Source of the DNA: Candidatus Aegiribacteria sp. MLS_C
GTDB taxonomy: Bacteria; Fermentibacterota; Fermentibacteria; Fermentibacterales; JCC-6
Direction: 5' to 3'
DNA length: 64,000 nt
NCBI GenBank assembly: GCA_002030045.1
Contig: LQBI01000008.1
Coordinates: 18,487 to 82,486, forward strand
Of this stretch, positions 9,081-18,732 are shown piece after piece; the first letter of the stretch is position 1; each line of letters begins with the position of its first letter. The notes beneath the pieces were generated by a model. That model saw only the letters and a list, made by a program, of their open reading frames with translations, made no database searches and was not told where the DNA came from. The position numbers were made by a program, and so were the translations under genes.

Positions 9081-9484
9081 TTGTTGCACTTCCCTTCGAG
9101 TATAAGGTCTGAACCCTCTATCCTGAAGCCTCCCGAACTCTCTATCTCGCGGAGAAAAGCCTCCGGCAGCCTGTAGTGCACGGGGAACCGCCTGCCGCAT
9201 CCCGCGCACCTGAAATGGCCGTGGTCGGGGTAGAACTGCCTGGAGCACCTGTACCTGTGGACTCCGTCATCGTTCCTGTCGGGTCTGAGGAAGCCGGCCT
9301 TCTCCAGGGAGGCGAGACAGCGGTGGACGGAGGATATGTGGACTCCGGTGCTAAGCCTGTCCATTATGTCCCTTGCAGTGAGGCCGCAGGCGCCGTCGAG
9401 GAAGAGGCCCACCACCTCCTTCTTGAGCGGCGTCATCCGCAGGCCCTGTTCGCGGAGCCTTTCCCATGCCCTGTTCGATTCCAC
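9059..9484 (-). CDS. zur: Fur-family metal regulator, probably Zur
   Basis: A 141-residue Fur-family repressor with a GTG start at 9484 and a strong AGGAGG five bases before it. The N-terminal winged helix (REQGLRMTPLKKEVVGLF, SSVHRCLASLEKAGFLRP) binds DNA. The C-terminal part has DHGHF plus the two Cys pairs CAGC (93-96) and CNKC (133-136) that hold structural zinc. It is the first gene of the znuA-znuC-znuB operon and sits next to a 21-base dyad that overlaps the operon's own -10 box, so autoregulated zinc-dependent repression is likely. Fur or Mur specificity cannot be excluded from sequence alone. Confidence 0.88.
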   Translation of the reverse strand: MESNRAWERLREQGLRMTPLKKEVVGLFLDGACGLTARDIMDRLSTGVHISSVHRCLASLEKAGFLRPDRNDDGVHRYRCSRQFYPDHGHFRCAGCGRRFPVHYRLPEAFLREIESSGGFRIEGSDLILEGKCNKCAGSED

Positions 9485-9530
9485 GCATGCCTCCTGAGTA
9501 CCTTCCAGGGTCCTTTCCGCGACCCGGGCT

Positions 9531-9578
9531 TATCGCAAAGCGTTTGCAATAATATAGTCGGTCGCGGTGTGACAGCAA
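9531..9578 (-). promoter_or_regulatory. zur-znu promoter and 21-bp Zur-type dyad operator
   Basis: Positions 9531-9551 hold a 21-base near-perfect dyad, TATCGCAAA on one side and TTTGCaATA on the other around GCG, with eight of ten position pairs complementary. On the minus strand TTGCTG (9573-9578) and TATTAT (9549-9554) sit 18 bases apart, so the dyad overlaps the -10 element of the zur-znuACB operon. Size and placement fit a Fur/Zur-family operator. The dyad also lies about 70 bases before yggS on the other strand. Confidence 0.75.
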
Positions 9579-9618
9579 GAGCGGTATTGGCCATATTCCA
9601 GCAACCGGGAGGTGGAAT

Positions 9619-10326
9619 TTGGACATCAGCGTAGAGAGCGTGCGAGGCAACCTGGAACTGGCCAGGGAACTTATGGATAGAGCCATCCGTTCAGCCGGGG
9701 GGGAGAACGGGACGGTGAGGGTGATGGCCGTGACCAAGACGCATCCGGCGGAAGTGGTCGGTATGGCGGTGAAGGCCGGTGCGGACATGATCGGCGAGAA
9801 CAGGGTAAGCGAGGGGGGCAGGAAGGTCCGCGCCCTGGGCCGCGACCTGGCCGAGTTCCACATGATAGGTCCCCTCCATACCGGTGAGGTGCGGCAGGCG
9901 GTCCGCGACTTCCACTGGATAGATTCCCTGGACAGGGTCGACATCGCATCCGAGATAGCCAGGAGGACAGTGGAGAAGGGTGAGGAGCAGCCGGGTCTTC
10001 TTCTGGAGGTCAACACCTCCGGCGAGGATTCCAAGTACGGATACCCTCCAGATGCGGCGGAGCTGGAGGATGTCCTGGGCGACATTGGAGGCATGGGCCT
10101 TCGCGTCTCCGGTCTCCTGACCGTCGGTCCCCTGGGAGCCTCCGACAGGGAGGTGAGAAGTGCCTTCGCGCTTCTCAGGAAGCTTCGGGACGAACTTGCC
10201 GGCAGGTGCGGGATCCCGCTGGAGGAGCTTTCCATGGGCATGAGCGACGATTTCCAGCTGGCAGCGGCGGAAGGGGCAACTACCGTACGGCTGGGCAGGT
10301 TCCTTTTCGGTCCCCGGAGGAGATGA
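9619..10326 (+). CDS. yggS: Pyridoxal-phosphate homeostasis protein (YggS/PROSC family)
   Basis: The 235-residue product has the alanine-racemase-like TIM barrel of the YggS family. The PLP-binding lysine lies in VMAVTKTHP (Lys40). Other hallmarks are IGENRVSEG, FHMIGPLHTGEVRQA, LEVNTSGEDSKYGYPP and LSMGMSDDFQLAAAEGATTVR. The start is TTG 9619 with GGGAGGTGG upstream. Family members are monomeric cytoplasmic PLP carriers that control free PLP and amino-acid pools. It is often found just before divIVA-like or cell-division genes, as here. Confidence 0.93.
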   Translation: MDISVESVRGNLELARELMDRAIRSAGGENGTVRVMAVTKTHPAEVVGMAVKAGADMIGENRVSEGGRKVRALGRDLAEFHMIGPLHTGEVRQAVRDFHWIDSLDRVDIASEIARRTVEKGEEQPGLLLEVNTSGEDSKYGYPPDAAELEDVLGDIGGMGLRVSGLLTVGPLGASDREVRSAFALLRKLRDELAGRCGIPLEELSMGMSDDFQLAAAEGATTVRLGRFLFGPRRR

Positions 10327-10331
10327 CGGAA

Positions 10332-10359
10332 TTGACTTGCCAACGGGCGGAACTAATAT
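10332..10359 (+). promoter_or_regulatory. sigma70-like promoter ahead of the divIVA-like gene and secretion block
   Basis: TTGACT at 10332-10337 and TAATAT at 10354-10359 with a 16-base spacer, in the AT-richer gap between yggS and the DivIVA-domain gene. With only 18 bases between that gene and the C25 peptidase gene, this could drive the whole secretion block. Confidence 0.5.
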
Positions 10360-10435
10360 CTGTCTGAACAGTCGCGGTGCCCGCCTTATGCACATGTCCG
10401 AGTAAAGGGGTCGAACAAGGGAATGGAGATGCACC

Positions 10436-10969
10436 TTGCGAATAACGCCGCTTGATATAAGAAGACAGAATTTCCGCAAGATAATGCGTGGATACGATGT
10501 CGACGAGGTGGAGGCCTTCCTGGAGATGGTGGCATCCGCCTGGGAGGAGCTGGTGGAGGACCTGGACAAGGCGGAAAAGGAACTCAGCGTCCTCAGGGCC
10601 AGGGCCGCCGATTTCGACCGCATGGAGGGAGCTGTGAGGGACGTCCTGGTCCAGCAGCAGCAGAGCGCCGCCCAGGCCCGCAAGGAGGCTGACCGGGAGG
10701 CGGAACTCATCATCATGGACGCGGAGGTCAAAGCCTCCAACCTCATCTCCGAGGCCAGGGAGAGGGTCCAGGTCCTGACGGAGACCATTCGGGAGCTTCA
10801 GGACAGGAGACTGTCCGTACTATCGCAGGTAAGGTCCTTCGTCGATTCCCAGAACAGGATGCTGGACATGGAGGAGGAGAGGATAAAATCCGAGATGGTT
10901 CCCGAGGAGGAGAAGCTCCCCGGGGAGGAGGACGGCGATTCACCACTGCTGGAACTCACGGAACTATAA
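10436..10969 (+). CDS. DivIVA-domain coiled-coil protein
   Basis: The 177-residue protein begins at TTG 10436. Its first 60 residues form a DivIVA domain (RITPLDIRRQNFRKIMRGYD followed by VDEVEAFLEMVASAWEEL), which in other bacteria binds membranes and polar or septal sites. The remainder is a long charged coiled coil (about 40-155) rich in E, R, A and Q, ending in an acidic tail. It is cytoplasmic. The order yggS-divIVA is common in bacteria, so the link to the downstream secretion genes could be only positional; the gap to the C25 gene is 18 bases, compatible with one transcript. Confidence 0.88.
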   Translation: MRITPLDIRRQNFRKIMRGYDVDEVEAFLEMVASAWEELVEDLDKAEKELSVLRARAADFDRMEGAVRDVLVQQQQSAAQARKEADREAELIIMDAEVKASNLISEARERVQVLTETIRELQDRRLSVLSQVRSFVDSQNRMLDMEEERIKSEMVPEEEKLPGEEDGDSPLLELTEL

Positions 10970-10987
10970 GGACATGAGGGGCGGCCT

Positions 10988-13900
10988 ATGAGTTACCTCC
11001 TGCTGATGACGGCGCTGGTTCTCCAGTACGGCGGGACCGGCAATGCCTGGGATTCCGTGCGTGAGGCTGCAGAGGCGGATGTGCGGGTGGGCGCGTCTGA
11101 GACCGTCCTCATCTGGGAGTGCCCGGAGCTGATACCTCTTGAAGTGCCCCTTGAAGGCGTCGTCGGATACATGGCGGAAGGATGCTCCTTCGCGGGTGAC
11201 GATGGCGGTATCCTGCTTCCGGCCGCCTACCTGTTCTTCGCAGTGCCTCCGGATTCGGATTGCGAGCTGGAGGTTTTCCCGGAAGGCGCCCGTAGCCTGG
11301 GCCGGCACCAGGTGGCGAATGTGGAGGTCTCCGAAGAGGGAATGGACGTCTACACCGTCGCGGAACCGGGAAGCCAGCCCTCTGAATGGGGCGGGATCGT
11401 CCACCGTGGGACCTTCAGGAGGGCCGGCTACGCAATGGTGAGGCTCAATCCGGTGATACTCGACGGCGACGGGCTCATGACCGCCCGCAGCCTGACCGTG
11501 CGGCTTTCCTACGATGGAAGGACTGCGCCATCCCCCGCCGGGGGGACCTCGGGCGCCATCTTCGACCTCCTGTTCGAGGGGGGTGACAGGGTATGGCAGT
11601 CCCCTCCCGAGAGACAGGGTCCGGGACCCTTCTGGGGTCTTCCCTGGTACCGCATGGAAGTCGATACCGCAGGGATGTACAGTGTCGAATGCTCCGAAGT
11701 CCCGCAGGCCGAGGGAGCCCCTTCCGCCAGCCTTGCCCTCTTCTGCGGCATGGGCAGGGAGATGGGCGATGCCCCCTGGGAGAACGCCTACACCCCCAGG
11801 CCAGTGCCGATACTGATGCTGGACGGAGGGGACGGAACCTTCGACCAGGGGGACAGTTTCATCTTCTTCGGCCGCGGTCTCTCCTGGTGGGAGGCCGATG
11901 GCCAGTCCATGCCGGGCCATTACGGACACCGGTTCGACGACGCCAACGTCTACTGGCTCACCTGGGGCGGCGAGAACGGACAGAGGATGGCCGAGCAGAA
12001 CGGGGAACTCACCGGGGCCCCGGCCATGCCCGATACCTTCCTGGGCAGGATCCACCGGGAGCAGAACACCGAGAGGTGCAGGGGGACCGCGGGTTTCGAG
12101 GACGACTGGGCCTGGCTCCGCTCCACCGGAGGTTCCGACAGCTGGCACTACTTCGACTTCGAGGCCCCCGGGGCCACCGGTGACGGCTACCTGAGGATGC
12201 GCCTGGCCTCCACCACGGGAATACAGCACAGGGTCAGGGTTTACCTGAATTCGGAGTTCATGGCCGATACCAGCTGGTCCGGGACCGGCTTCATGGATGT
12301 CTTCTGCGGGCTTGAGGGGATACAGCCCGGCGGCAACAGCCTGGCCCTGGAGATAGTGCGGGATTACGGCAGCGACGAGCTATTCATGGACTGGTTCCAG
12401 GTATTCCCCTGGACCGGGTGCACGTCTTCCCCCGTGGTCCAGGTTCCCCTGGAATGGTGGCCCGAGTACGAAAGGCATTCCCTTGACTGGGGTGAGGGCC
12501 TGGAGGACGCTCTGGTGTTCCTGGTGAGCGGCGATACGCTGGCCCGGAGGGTACTTCCGGACGATCCCCGGGTCTTCGAGTTCCAGGTCCCGGCCGACTG
12601 GGAGGCAAGGGAGCTCTGGATAGTGGGCGAAAACGGGCTTCTGACACCCCAGGCCATCACCTACAGGACCCCGGGACGCATAGCGGGGACCGTGACAGGG
12701 GCCGGTTGCGTCTACATCGCCGCAGACCAGTTCCTGGACGATATCGAGCCTCTCTCCGACAGGTACGGGACCCTTTCCTTCTCCGCGTCGGAGGTGTACG
12801 AGGAGTTCAACGGCGGCGTGCGTGACCCGGGAGCCATAAGGGCCCTGGTCTCACGCATGATGGCCTCCTGGGACCCGATCCCCGCCGATCTGGTCCTGGT
12901 GGGGGGTGGCACATGGGATCCCAGGAATTTCGTTTTCTCCAAACCGTCCCTTATAGACGTCCTCTACCTGGGCACCACCACCATCGTCAGCGACGACGAG
13001 TTCGCCGTCGTGGACGGGATGACCGCCCCACAGACGGCGGTATCCAGGATAGGGGTCTGCAACGCCACCGATCTCCAGAGGGTGGTGCAGAGATCCGTCG
13101 AATACAGGTCAGGCATGAACCGCGGGAGCTGGCAGACGGCGGTGATCGGAGCCGCCGACGACGAGAGGTCGCCTCTCCACGGGAGCGACGAACGCTACCA
13201 CACCCAGAGCGTTGAAAGGCTCCTTACCTCCTGGCTTCCAGAAATCCTCAGGCCCGAGAAGCTCTACATGATCTTCTACGACTGGAACAGCATCTGGAGC
13301 AAGCCCGAGGCCAGGGAGGACTACATAGACCTCTGGAGCGAGGGAGCCCTCGTCTCGTTCTACCTCGGTCACGGGTCCTTCGATCAGCTGGCCGACGAGG
13401 GGCTTCTCTACCTCGAGGACACGGATGTGCTGGAATGCGGTCCCCGCCTTCCGGTAGCCTTCTTCGGCTCCTGCGACGTGGGTCGTTTTCAGGACCCTTC
13501 GTCCGAGTGCATAGGCCAGCAGGTAACCGTCTCGCAATCGGGAGGGGCGATCATAGGCGTCGCCGCCTCGGACAAGACCTCCGGCCCGATGAACGAGACC
13601 CTGATAGCAAGCATTTTCGACCATCTCCTGGTCGAACCGGGAGTATCCGTGGGCACGGCCATACTGCTGGGAAAGCTCGACGCCGGTTATTCGACCAACA
13701 ACGCCCAGTACGTTGTATTCGGCGACGGAAGCCTGCCACTGGCCTTTCCATGGGACAGCTTCGGCATGGCTGCGGACACAATGCTGGCGGGAGAGATGAA
13801 CTCGCTCTCAGGGACCGGCCCGGAACCGGGCCTCCTGATCGTGGAGGCCTGGGAGTCCTGCATTCCCGATACCTATTACACCTTCAGGCAGTCGCTGCCC

Positions 13901-14749
13901 ATCGGCTACCTGTCCATACCGGGGAGGTACTACTACGGCACAGCCGCCGCCCAGCCGGATTATTCCCTCGAGATGTTCGTCCCCATCGATGCTGACACCG
14001 GCAGGTCGGCCAGGACGCAGATGGTTCTCCTGAGTGACGGGGGCCTCTCGACGGCCTCCTCGTATCCGGGGTGGCTGCTTCGGGGCGATCCGGGACAGGA
14101 TGCGCAGGGGCCGGATATCGAACTCTGGATCGAGGGGTACAGGTACGCCACCCGGCCTGAGGTTTCGGGTGAGATCGTCGCCAGTGCGATACTGTCTGAC
14201 AGCTCGGGCATCAACCTCCTCGGAGGGGTTGGACGGCAGCTGGTCCTCTACGTGGACGGCGCGCCGCAGGACGTCTCGTCACTTTTTCAGTACGACAGGG
14301 GATCCAGCACCACAGGCAGCCTGAGCTGCAACATAGGCGAACTTGAGCCGGGTCCCCATACCCTCGGGCTTCGAGCGGCGGACGGTCTCCTCAACATTTC
14401 CGAGGAGGAGATCGACATCACGGTTACCGAGGACAACAGCTTCATGATACTCGAGGTATTTCCCTATCCGAATCCCTGCTCCGACGGCACTTCGATAAAC
14501 TGGACCCAGACCGCTCCGGGGACCGTGGGCATATCCGTCTTCACCGTCGCGGGCAGAAGGGTGGCCGCCTTCGGGAACATCGAGGGGAGCGCAGGATATA
14601 ACCAGTGCTGGTGGGACTGCCGGGACGCTGACGGCGATGAGGTGGCCAGCGGATCGTATATTTTCGTGGTTGCCCCTGACATGCCCGGCGGCGATGCCGG
14701 ATCATCTTCGGTTACCGGGATCATCGCGGTGGTCAGAGGGCAGGACTGA
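10988..14749 (+). CDS. porU: C25-family (gingipain-like) peptidase, PorU-like sortase candidate
   Basis: A 1253-residue exported protein. A signal peptide (MSYLLLMTALVLQYGGTGNA) precedes about 550 residues of beta-rich sequence. The C25 caspase-like domain (about 570-930) has the catalytic His in FYLGHGSF (His795) and Cys in FFGSCDVGRF (Cys829). It also has the flanking AVSRIGV, GGAIIGVAASDKT and YVVFGDGSLPLAFP, which correspond to VSR, GGA and LGDP elements of PorU. A FlgD/CTD-like domain closes the chain (FPYPNPC, VFTVAGRRVA). In Bacteroidota PorU removes CTDs and attaches substrates to the surface and is encoded beside PorV, as here. It could instead be a secreted C25 protease that is itself a substrate. 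Confidence 0.8.
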   Translation: MSYLLLMTALVLQYGGTGNAWDSVREAAEADVRVGASETVLIWECPELIPLEVPLEGVVGYMAEGCSFAGDDGGILLPAAYLFFAVPPDSDCELEVFPEGARSLGRHQVANVEVSEEGMDVYTVAEPGSQPSEWGGIVHRGTFRRAGYAMVRLNPVILDGDGLMTARSLTVRLSYDGRTAPSPAGGTSGAIFDLLFEGGDRVWQSPPERQGPGPFWGLPWYRMEVDTAGMYSVECSEVPQAEGAPSASLALFCGMGREMGDAPWENAYTPRPVPILMLDGGDGTFDQGDSFIFFGRGLSWWEADGQSMPGHYGHRFDDANVYWLTWGGENGQRMAEQNGELTGAPAMPDTFLGRIHREQNTERCRGTAGFEDDWAWLRSTGGSDSWHYFDFEAPGATGDGYLRMRLASTTGIQHRVRVYLNSEFMADTSWSGTGFMDVFCGLEGIQPGGNSLALEIVRDYGSDELFMDWFQVFPWTGCTSSPVVQVPLEWWPEYERHSLDWGEGLEDALVFLVSGDTLARRVLPDDPRVFEFQVPADWEARELWIVGENGLLTPQAITYRTPGRIAGTVTGAGCVYIAADQFLDDIEPLSDRYGTLSFSASEVYEEFNGGVRDPGAIRALVSRMMASWDPIPADLVLVGGGTWDPRNFVFSKPSLIDVLYLGTTTIVSDDEFAVVDGMTAPQTAVSRIGVCNATDLQRVVQRSVEYRSGMNRGSWQTAVIGAADDERSPLHGSDERYHTQSVERLLTSWLPEILRPEKLYMIFYDWNSIWSKPEAREDYIDLWSEGALVSFYLGHGSFDQLADEGLLYLEDTDVLECGPRLPVAFFGSCDVGRFQDPSSECIGQQVTVSQSGGAIIGVAASDKTSGPMNETLIASIFDHLLVEPGVSVGTAILLGKLDAGYSTNNAQYVVFGDGSLPLAFPWDSFGMAADTMLAGEMNSLSGTGPEPGLLIVEAWESCIPDTYYTFRQSLPIGYLSIPGRYYYGTAAAQPDYSLEMFVPIDADTGRSARTQMVLLSDGGLSTASSYPGWLLRGDPGQDAQGPDIELWIEGYRYATRPEVSGEIVASAILSDSSGINLLGGVGRQLVLYVDGAPQDVSSLFQYDRGSSTTGSLSCNIGELEPGPHTLGLRAADGLLNISEEEIDITVTEDNSFMILEVFPYPNPCSDGTSINWTQTAPGTVGISVFTVAGRRVAAFGNIEGSAGYNQCWWDCRDADGDEVASGSYIFVVAPDMPGGDAGSSSVTGIIAVVRGQD

Positions 14750-14889
14750 ACCGGTCGATGAATGGGCCGGTCTGTCCGGTGAAGAGGACCGGGTGAAGGA
14801 ACCCGCACCTGTCCTGGCGTGTTACGCTCCTTGACTGGTATGGATAACTCAGGCCGAAGCAGGACTTCGGTGTATCTCAGGAGGAACCG

Positions 14890-15894
14890 ATGATCAAAGG
14901 ACTAGTTCTCTTTCTCGCAGTTCTTGCTTTGGCCGGCGTTTCCGGCGGATCCACCGCCAGCGTCATCTGGATGACCATAACCCCCGGTGCCAGGCCCAAC
15001 GGAATGGGCGAGGCCTTCACCGCCATGGCCGACGACGCCACCGCCTCGTACTGGAACCCGGCGGGGCTGGCCTTCGCGGACACCACGGGGCAGGAGATAA
15101 CCCTGCAGCACAGCAACTGGCTGCCGCAGCTGGCGGACGATCTCTACTACGAGTTCCTCGGATACTCGAACTACATCGACGGCTGGGGCGGAGTGGGCGG
15201 CAACATAACCTTCATGTCCATGGGAGAGCAGCTGGAGACCACCGAATCAGGCCAGGAACTCGGCGAGTTCTACTCATACGGCATTGCCCTGACCGGCTCC
15301 TTCGGTACCGAAGTGGCACCCGGAGTCTCCGTCGGACTGGGCCTCAAGTTCATATACGATCATCTCTACTACGAGGATTCCGGCAAGGGGACCTCCTTCG
15401 GCGCAGACCTGGGCGTCCTGTACCAGCTTCCGATGGAGCAGCTGGGCATAGGGAACATAGGCCGGATCAACCTTGGAGCCAGCCTGGCGAACCTCGGTCC
15501 CAACATGAGCTACGGTGGAAGCACCGAGAACAACCCGCTGCCCAGGACTCTCCGCGTTGGAATGGCCTACGTCCCGTTCGACAGTCACCTCACGAGGCTC
15601 AGCTGTACGGCGGACTACAGCAAGATACTGGTGAACGTCGACGACGGCATCGGTGAGGAGTTCAACGAGAACAAGTGGGGTGCCGGCGCCGAATTCTGGT
15701 ACTACGACCTGCTGGCCCTGAGGGCCGGTTACATACACGATACCGAGGGCATCTCCACCATACAGGGTCCCACCTTCGGCGCCGGTCTTCAGTACTCGGG
15801 CTTCCAGCTGGACATGGCCTTCATACCTGTAGAGGAGAACCTCCAGGGTTCAGGCAAGTACAATTCCAAGTACTCGCTGTCCGTAAGGTTCTAG
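14890..15894 (+). CDS. porV: PorV/PorQ-family outer-membrane protein
   Basis: The 334-residue product has a signal peptide (MIKGLVLFLAVLALAGVSGG) and the PorV/PorQ family opening: MTITPGARPNGMGEAFTAMA, then DDATASYWNPAGLAF, which in FadL-like barrels forms the N-terminal region inside the pore. The rest alternates short hydrophobic strands (GGNITFMSMGEQ, VSVGLGLKFIYDHLYYED, FGAGLQYSGFQLDMAF) and ends in an aromatic RF, as barrel proteins do. In type IX secretion PorV shuttles CTD substrates from the translocon to the PorU sortase. AGGAGG lies just before the ATG. The next gene begins six bases after its stop. Distinguishing PorV from PorQ is not possible here. Confidence 0.85.
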   Translation: MIKGLVLFLAVLALAGVSGGSTASVIWMTITPGARPNGMGEAFTAMADDATASYWNPAGLAFADTTGQEITLQHSNWLPQLADDLYYEFLGYSNYIDGWGGVGGNITFMSMGEQLETTESGQELGEFYSYGIALTGSFGTEVAPGVSVGLGLKFIYDHLYYEDSGKGTSFGADLGVLYQLPMEQLGIGNIGRINLGASLANLGPNMSYGGSTENNPLPRTLRVGMAYVPFDSHLTRLSCTADYSKILVNVDDGIGEEFNENKWGAGAEFWYYDLLALRAGYIHDTEGISTIQGPTFGAGLQYSGFQLDMAFIPVEENLQGSGKYNSKYSLSVRF

Positions 15895-15900
15895 GGTTCG

Positions 15901-18732
15901 ATGTCCAGTCCCTTCCGGGTACTCCTGCCCCTCCTGCTGGCGCTTCCCGCCGCGGCTGCCCCCCCGCTGGTTCACGGTGCGGTGCCTCCGCTTCATGAGA
16001 GACCCTCTGAGGGAAGGGCGATAACCGGGCCCGGCTCGAGGGACGGCACCGACGAGACCATGCGCGTATGCATGCTGAGGGTGCAGTTCCTGGAGGACTT
16101 CACGGACCTTACCACAGGCAGCGGCCTGATCGACCTGGATGCCGACCCGCCCCACGACAGGGACTATTTCCGTGGTCTGGCCGACGACCTTTCCGCTTAC
16201 TACGACGACGTAAGCGGCGGGGAGGTAGTGCTGGACATCGACATATACCCGTCGGGATTCAATGACAGCTACACCATGGACCACCAGATGCTCCACTACG
16301 GCGACGACGGCGCCTACATGGAAGGCGCCTGCCTCCTGCTCCGGGATGCCGTCCTGGCGGCCGACCAGGACCTGGACTTCAGCCAGTACGACGCGGTGAT
16401 CGTGATACATGCCGGCTCCGGCCAGGAGGCCGACATATACGGGGACAGCCCCGGCGACATAGGTTCCGTCTTCCTCACACTGACGGATCTCATCTATTAC
16501 CTCCCCGGCGCGGGGACCGGATACCAGGGCATACCCACCGGGGACGGCGTCTACGTAGCGGAAGGGATGATAGTGCCCGAACAGGAATCACAGGACGGCT
16601 TCGGCCTGGGAGTGCTGGGCACGATAGTCCACGAGTTCGGCCACCAGCTTGGTCTTCCGGACCTCTACGACACGTACACGGGCAGGGTGGGAGTTGGCGG
16701 ATGGTGCCTGATGGGCTACGGCCAGTGGATGATGAGCGGTTACTGGCCCTCGGCGCCGAGCGCCTGGTGCAGGGTATACCTGGGATGGGAGGTACCCCGG
16801 GAGGTGGAGGAGGGCACCTACACCCTGGCCGCTGACGATTCCATACTGATGGTTCCGCTGAACGGCACCGAGTACCTGCTGATCGAGAACAGGCAGGAGG
16901 ATCCCGACGGCGACGGGATGTGCGGTACGGACGAGCACGATTTCGGTCTTGCAGGCTCCGGAGTGCTGATCTGGCACATAGACAGGACCCGACTGGGGGA
17001 ATACGTGGGGGCCAACATCGTGAACGTGGATCCCGAACACAAGGGGGTGGACCTGGAGGAGGCCGACGGCATACAGGATTTCGACTACTCCCTGCCTGAC
17101 ATATACGGCTACGAGGGCAGCAGCTACGATCCATGGTTCCCGTCGGGGTACGCATGGGAATTCTCTCCCTGGTCGGAGCCCTCCAGCGACGCAAGCTGGG
17201 GAGGCAGGACCTTCGTTACGGTGGAGGTGCTGGACGATCCGGCCGATGAGATGCAGGTCAGGATATCAAGGTCCACCGTCTGCGACGGATGGCCCCTGAG
17301 TACTGCTCCCCTTGCCTTCGGTCCGGTGATCTGGCCGGAAGCCGACGAAGAGGGGGACAGAATGGTTGTCACCACCAGCACCGGAATGGCGCTGGCCTAC
17401 ACCGCCGACGGTGAGGGTCCTCTCTCCATGGGGCTTGGCGTGACCGCCCCCCCGGTGTCCGCCTGGACCGGAAGCTCCAGCAGGCTCCTGGTCTGCGAGG
17501 ACGACGGAGAGGTTCACCTTCGGGACACCCGGTGGAACGAACCGGCGGGATGGCCGGTGACGCTGCAGGGCGGGGGTTCCGGAGCGAGTGCGATGTACAT
17601 CGAGGAGGAAGGCGTCGTCGCGGTGGCATGTGACAACGACAGGCTCCATCTGTACCATGGTAACGGGGAACCGGTTGACGGATTCCCGGTCCCCCTCACG
17701 GCTCCCGTCTCCGGACTGGCTCTCTATCCCGGCCCCGATGAGCACCGGCTGCTGGCCGCCACGTTAGACGGCAGGGTCCACATGTGGGACATGACCGGAA
17801 GGGTCGTTTCCGGATGGCCCGCGACTCCGGGGGACGAGACCATAGGAGTGCCCCTTGCGGCGGACATCGACCGCGACGGAAGCACCGACGTGGTGGCCGT
17901 CAGCGGCGATTGTGTCTACGCCTGGGACGGCGGGGGAGGCCTTCTTCCGGGATTCCCGTCCACGCTTCCCGCTGAACCTCTCTCCTCGCCCTGTCTGGCC
18001 GATCCCGACGGTGACGGCAGACTGGAGACGGTGGTCCTGACATGGGAGGGGATATCCGCGGTGGGTCCCTCGGGGGCCACCGTGGAGGACTGGCCCGCAG
18101 TAATTCTTCAGGACAGCCTGACTGCTGGTTTCAGCAGCGGAAGGGCCGGGGTGGGAGGCTCAGGTTTCGTCATGGTCACCATGGACGACGGCAGGGTATG
18201 CCTCCTTGAAGGCGACGGCTCCCAGAGCGGCATCTTCCCGGTATCCGTGGGAGACAGGCCGACGGGAAGACCCCTGCTGTGGGACCCTGACGGTTCAGGG
18301 CAGTACAGGGTCGCGGCAGCGGCCGCTGACGGGACCATCTACTGCTGGAACACCGATTTCGAGCCCCGGGGATGGCACACGGGAATGGACCATTCCGGTT
18401 GCAACTGCTGGCGGACCGGCGACCTGCCGGCTCTCGAGGACACGGACCGGGTACTGGAAGACGGTTCCTTCTACGTTTATCCCAATCCCGTGACCGGAGG
18501 GTCGGGGATCGTGAGGTTCAGGCCCGGGGAAGACTGCGCCTGGGAGATACGCGTTTTCAACATGGGAGGTGACCTCGTGGCCCACATGACCGGAAGCGCC
18601 CCCGGGGGGGCGGCCTGGGAGGAGACCTGGGACACGCGGGACCTGGCGCCGGGCGTCTATTTCGTGAGCCTGAGCCTGAGGACCGGCGGAAGCTCCACAG
18701 AAGCCCTCTTCCATGCGGCGGTGATCAACTGA
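15901..18732 (+). CDS. Secreted M6-family metalloprotease with beta-propeller and C-terminal sorting domain
   Basis: The 943-residue product carries a signal peptide (first 20 residues), a prodomain-like segment and an M6/immune-inhibitor-A-type catalytic domain. The zinc motif HEFGHQLGLPDLYD starts at residue 244 and matches HExxHxxGxxD. GGWCLMGYG lies downstream as the Met-turn region, followed by LLIENRQ and GVLIWHIDR, which are typical of M6 peptidases. Residues about 450-850 are a seven- or eight-bladed propeller with DxDGDG-type calcium loops (ADIDRDGSTDVVAVSGD). The tail YPNPVTGG, NMGGDLVAHM and LAPGVYFVSLSL is a CTD. A probable substrate of the neighbouring PorU/PorV pair. Its stop overlaps the next start (TGATG). 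Confidence 0.88.
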   Translation: MSSPFRVLLPLLLALPAAAAPPLVHGAVPPLHERPSEGRAITGPGSRDGTDETMRVCMLRVQFLEDFTDLTTGSGLIDLDADPPHDRDYFRGLADDLSAYYDDVSGGEVVLDIDIYPSGFNDSYTMDHQMLHYGDDGAYMEGACLLLRDAVLAADQDLDFSQYDAVIVIHAGSGQEADIYGDSPGDIGSVFLTLTDLIYYLPGAGTGYQGIPTGDGVYVAEGMIVPEQESQDGFGLGVLGTIVHEFGHQLGLPDLYDTYTGRVGVGGWCLMGYGQWMMSGYWPSAPSAWCRVYLGWEVPREVEEGTYTLAADDSILMVPLNGTEYLLIENRQEDPDGDGMCGTDEHDFGLAGSGVLIWHIDRTRLGEYVGANIVNVDPEHKGVDLEEADGIQDFDYSLPDIYGYEGSSYDPWFPSGYAWEFSPWSEPSSDASWGGRTFVTVEVLDDPADEMQVRISRSTVCDGWPLSTAPLAFGPVIWPEADEEGDRMVVTTSTGMALAYTADGEGPLSMGLGVTAPPVSAWTGSSSRLLVCEDDGEVHLRDTRWNEPAGWPVTLQGGGSGASAMYIEEEGVVAVACDNDRLHLYHGNGEPVDGFPVPLTAPVSGLALYPGPDEHRLLAATLDGRVHMWDMTGRVVSGWPATPGDETIGVPLAADIDRDGSTDVVAVSGDCVYAWDGGGGLLPGFPSTLPAEPLSSPCLADPDGDGRLETVVLTWEGISAVGPSGATVEDWPAVILQDSLTAGFSSGRAGVGGSGFVMVTMDDGRVCLLEGDGSQSGIFPVSVGDRPTGRPLLWDPDGSGQYRVAAAAADGTIYCWNTDFEPRGWHTGMDHSGCNCWRTGDLPALEDTDRVLEDGSFYVYPNPVTGGSGIVRFRPGEDCAWEIRVFNMGGDLVAHMTGSAPGGAAWEETWDTRDLAPGVYFVSLSLRTGGSSTEALFHAAVIN

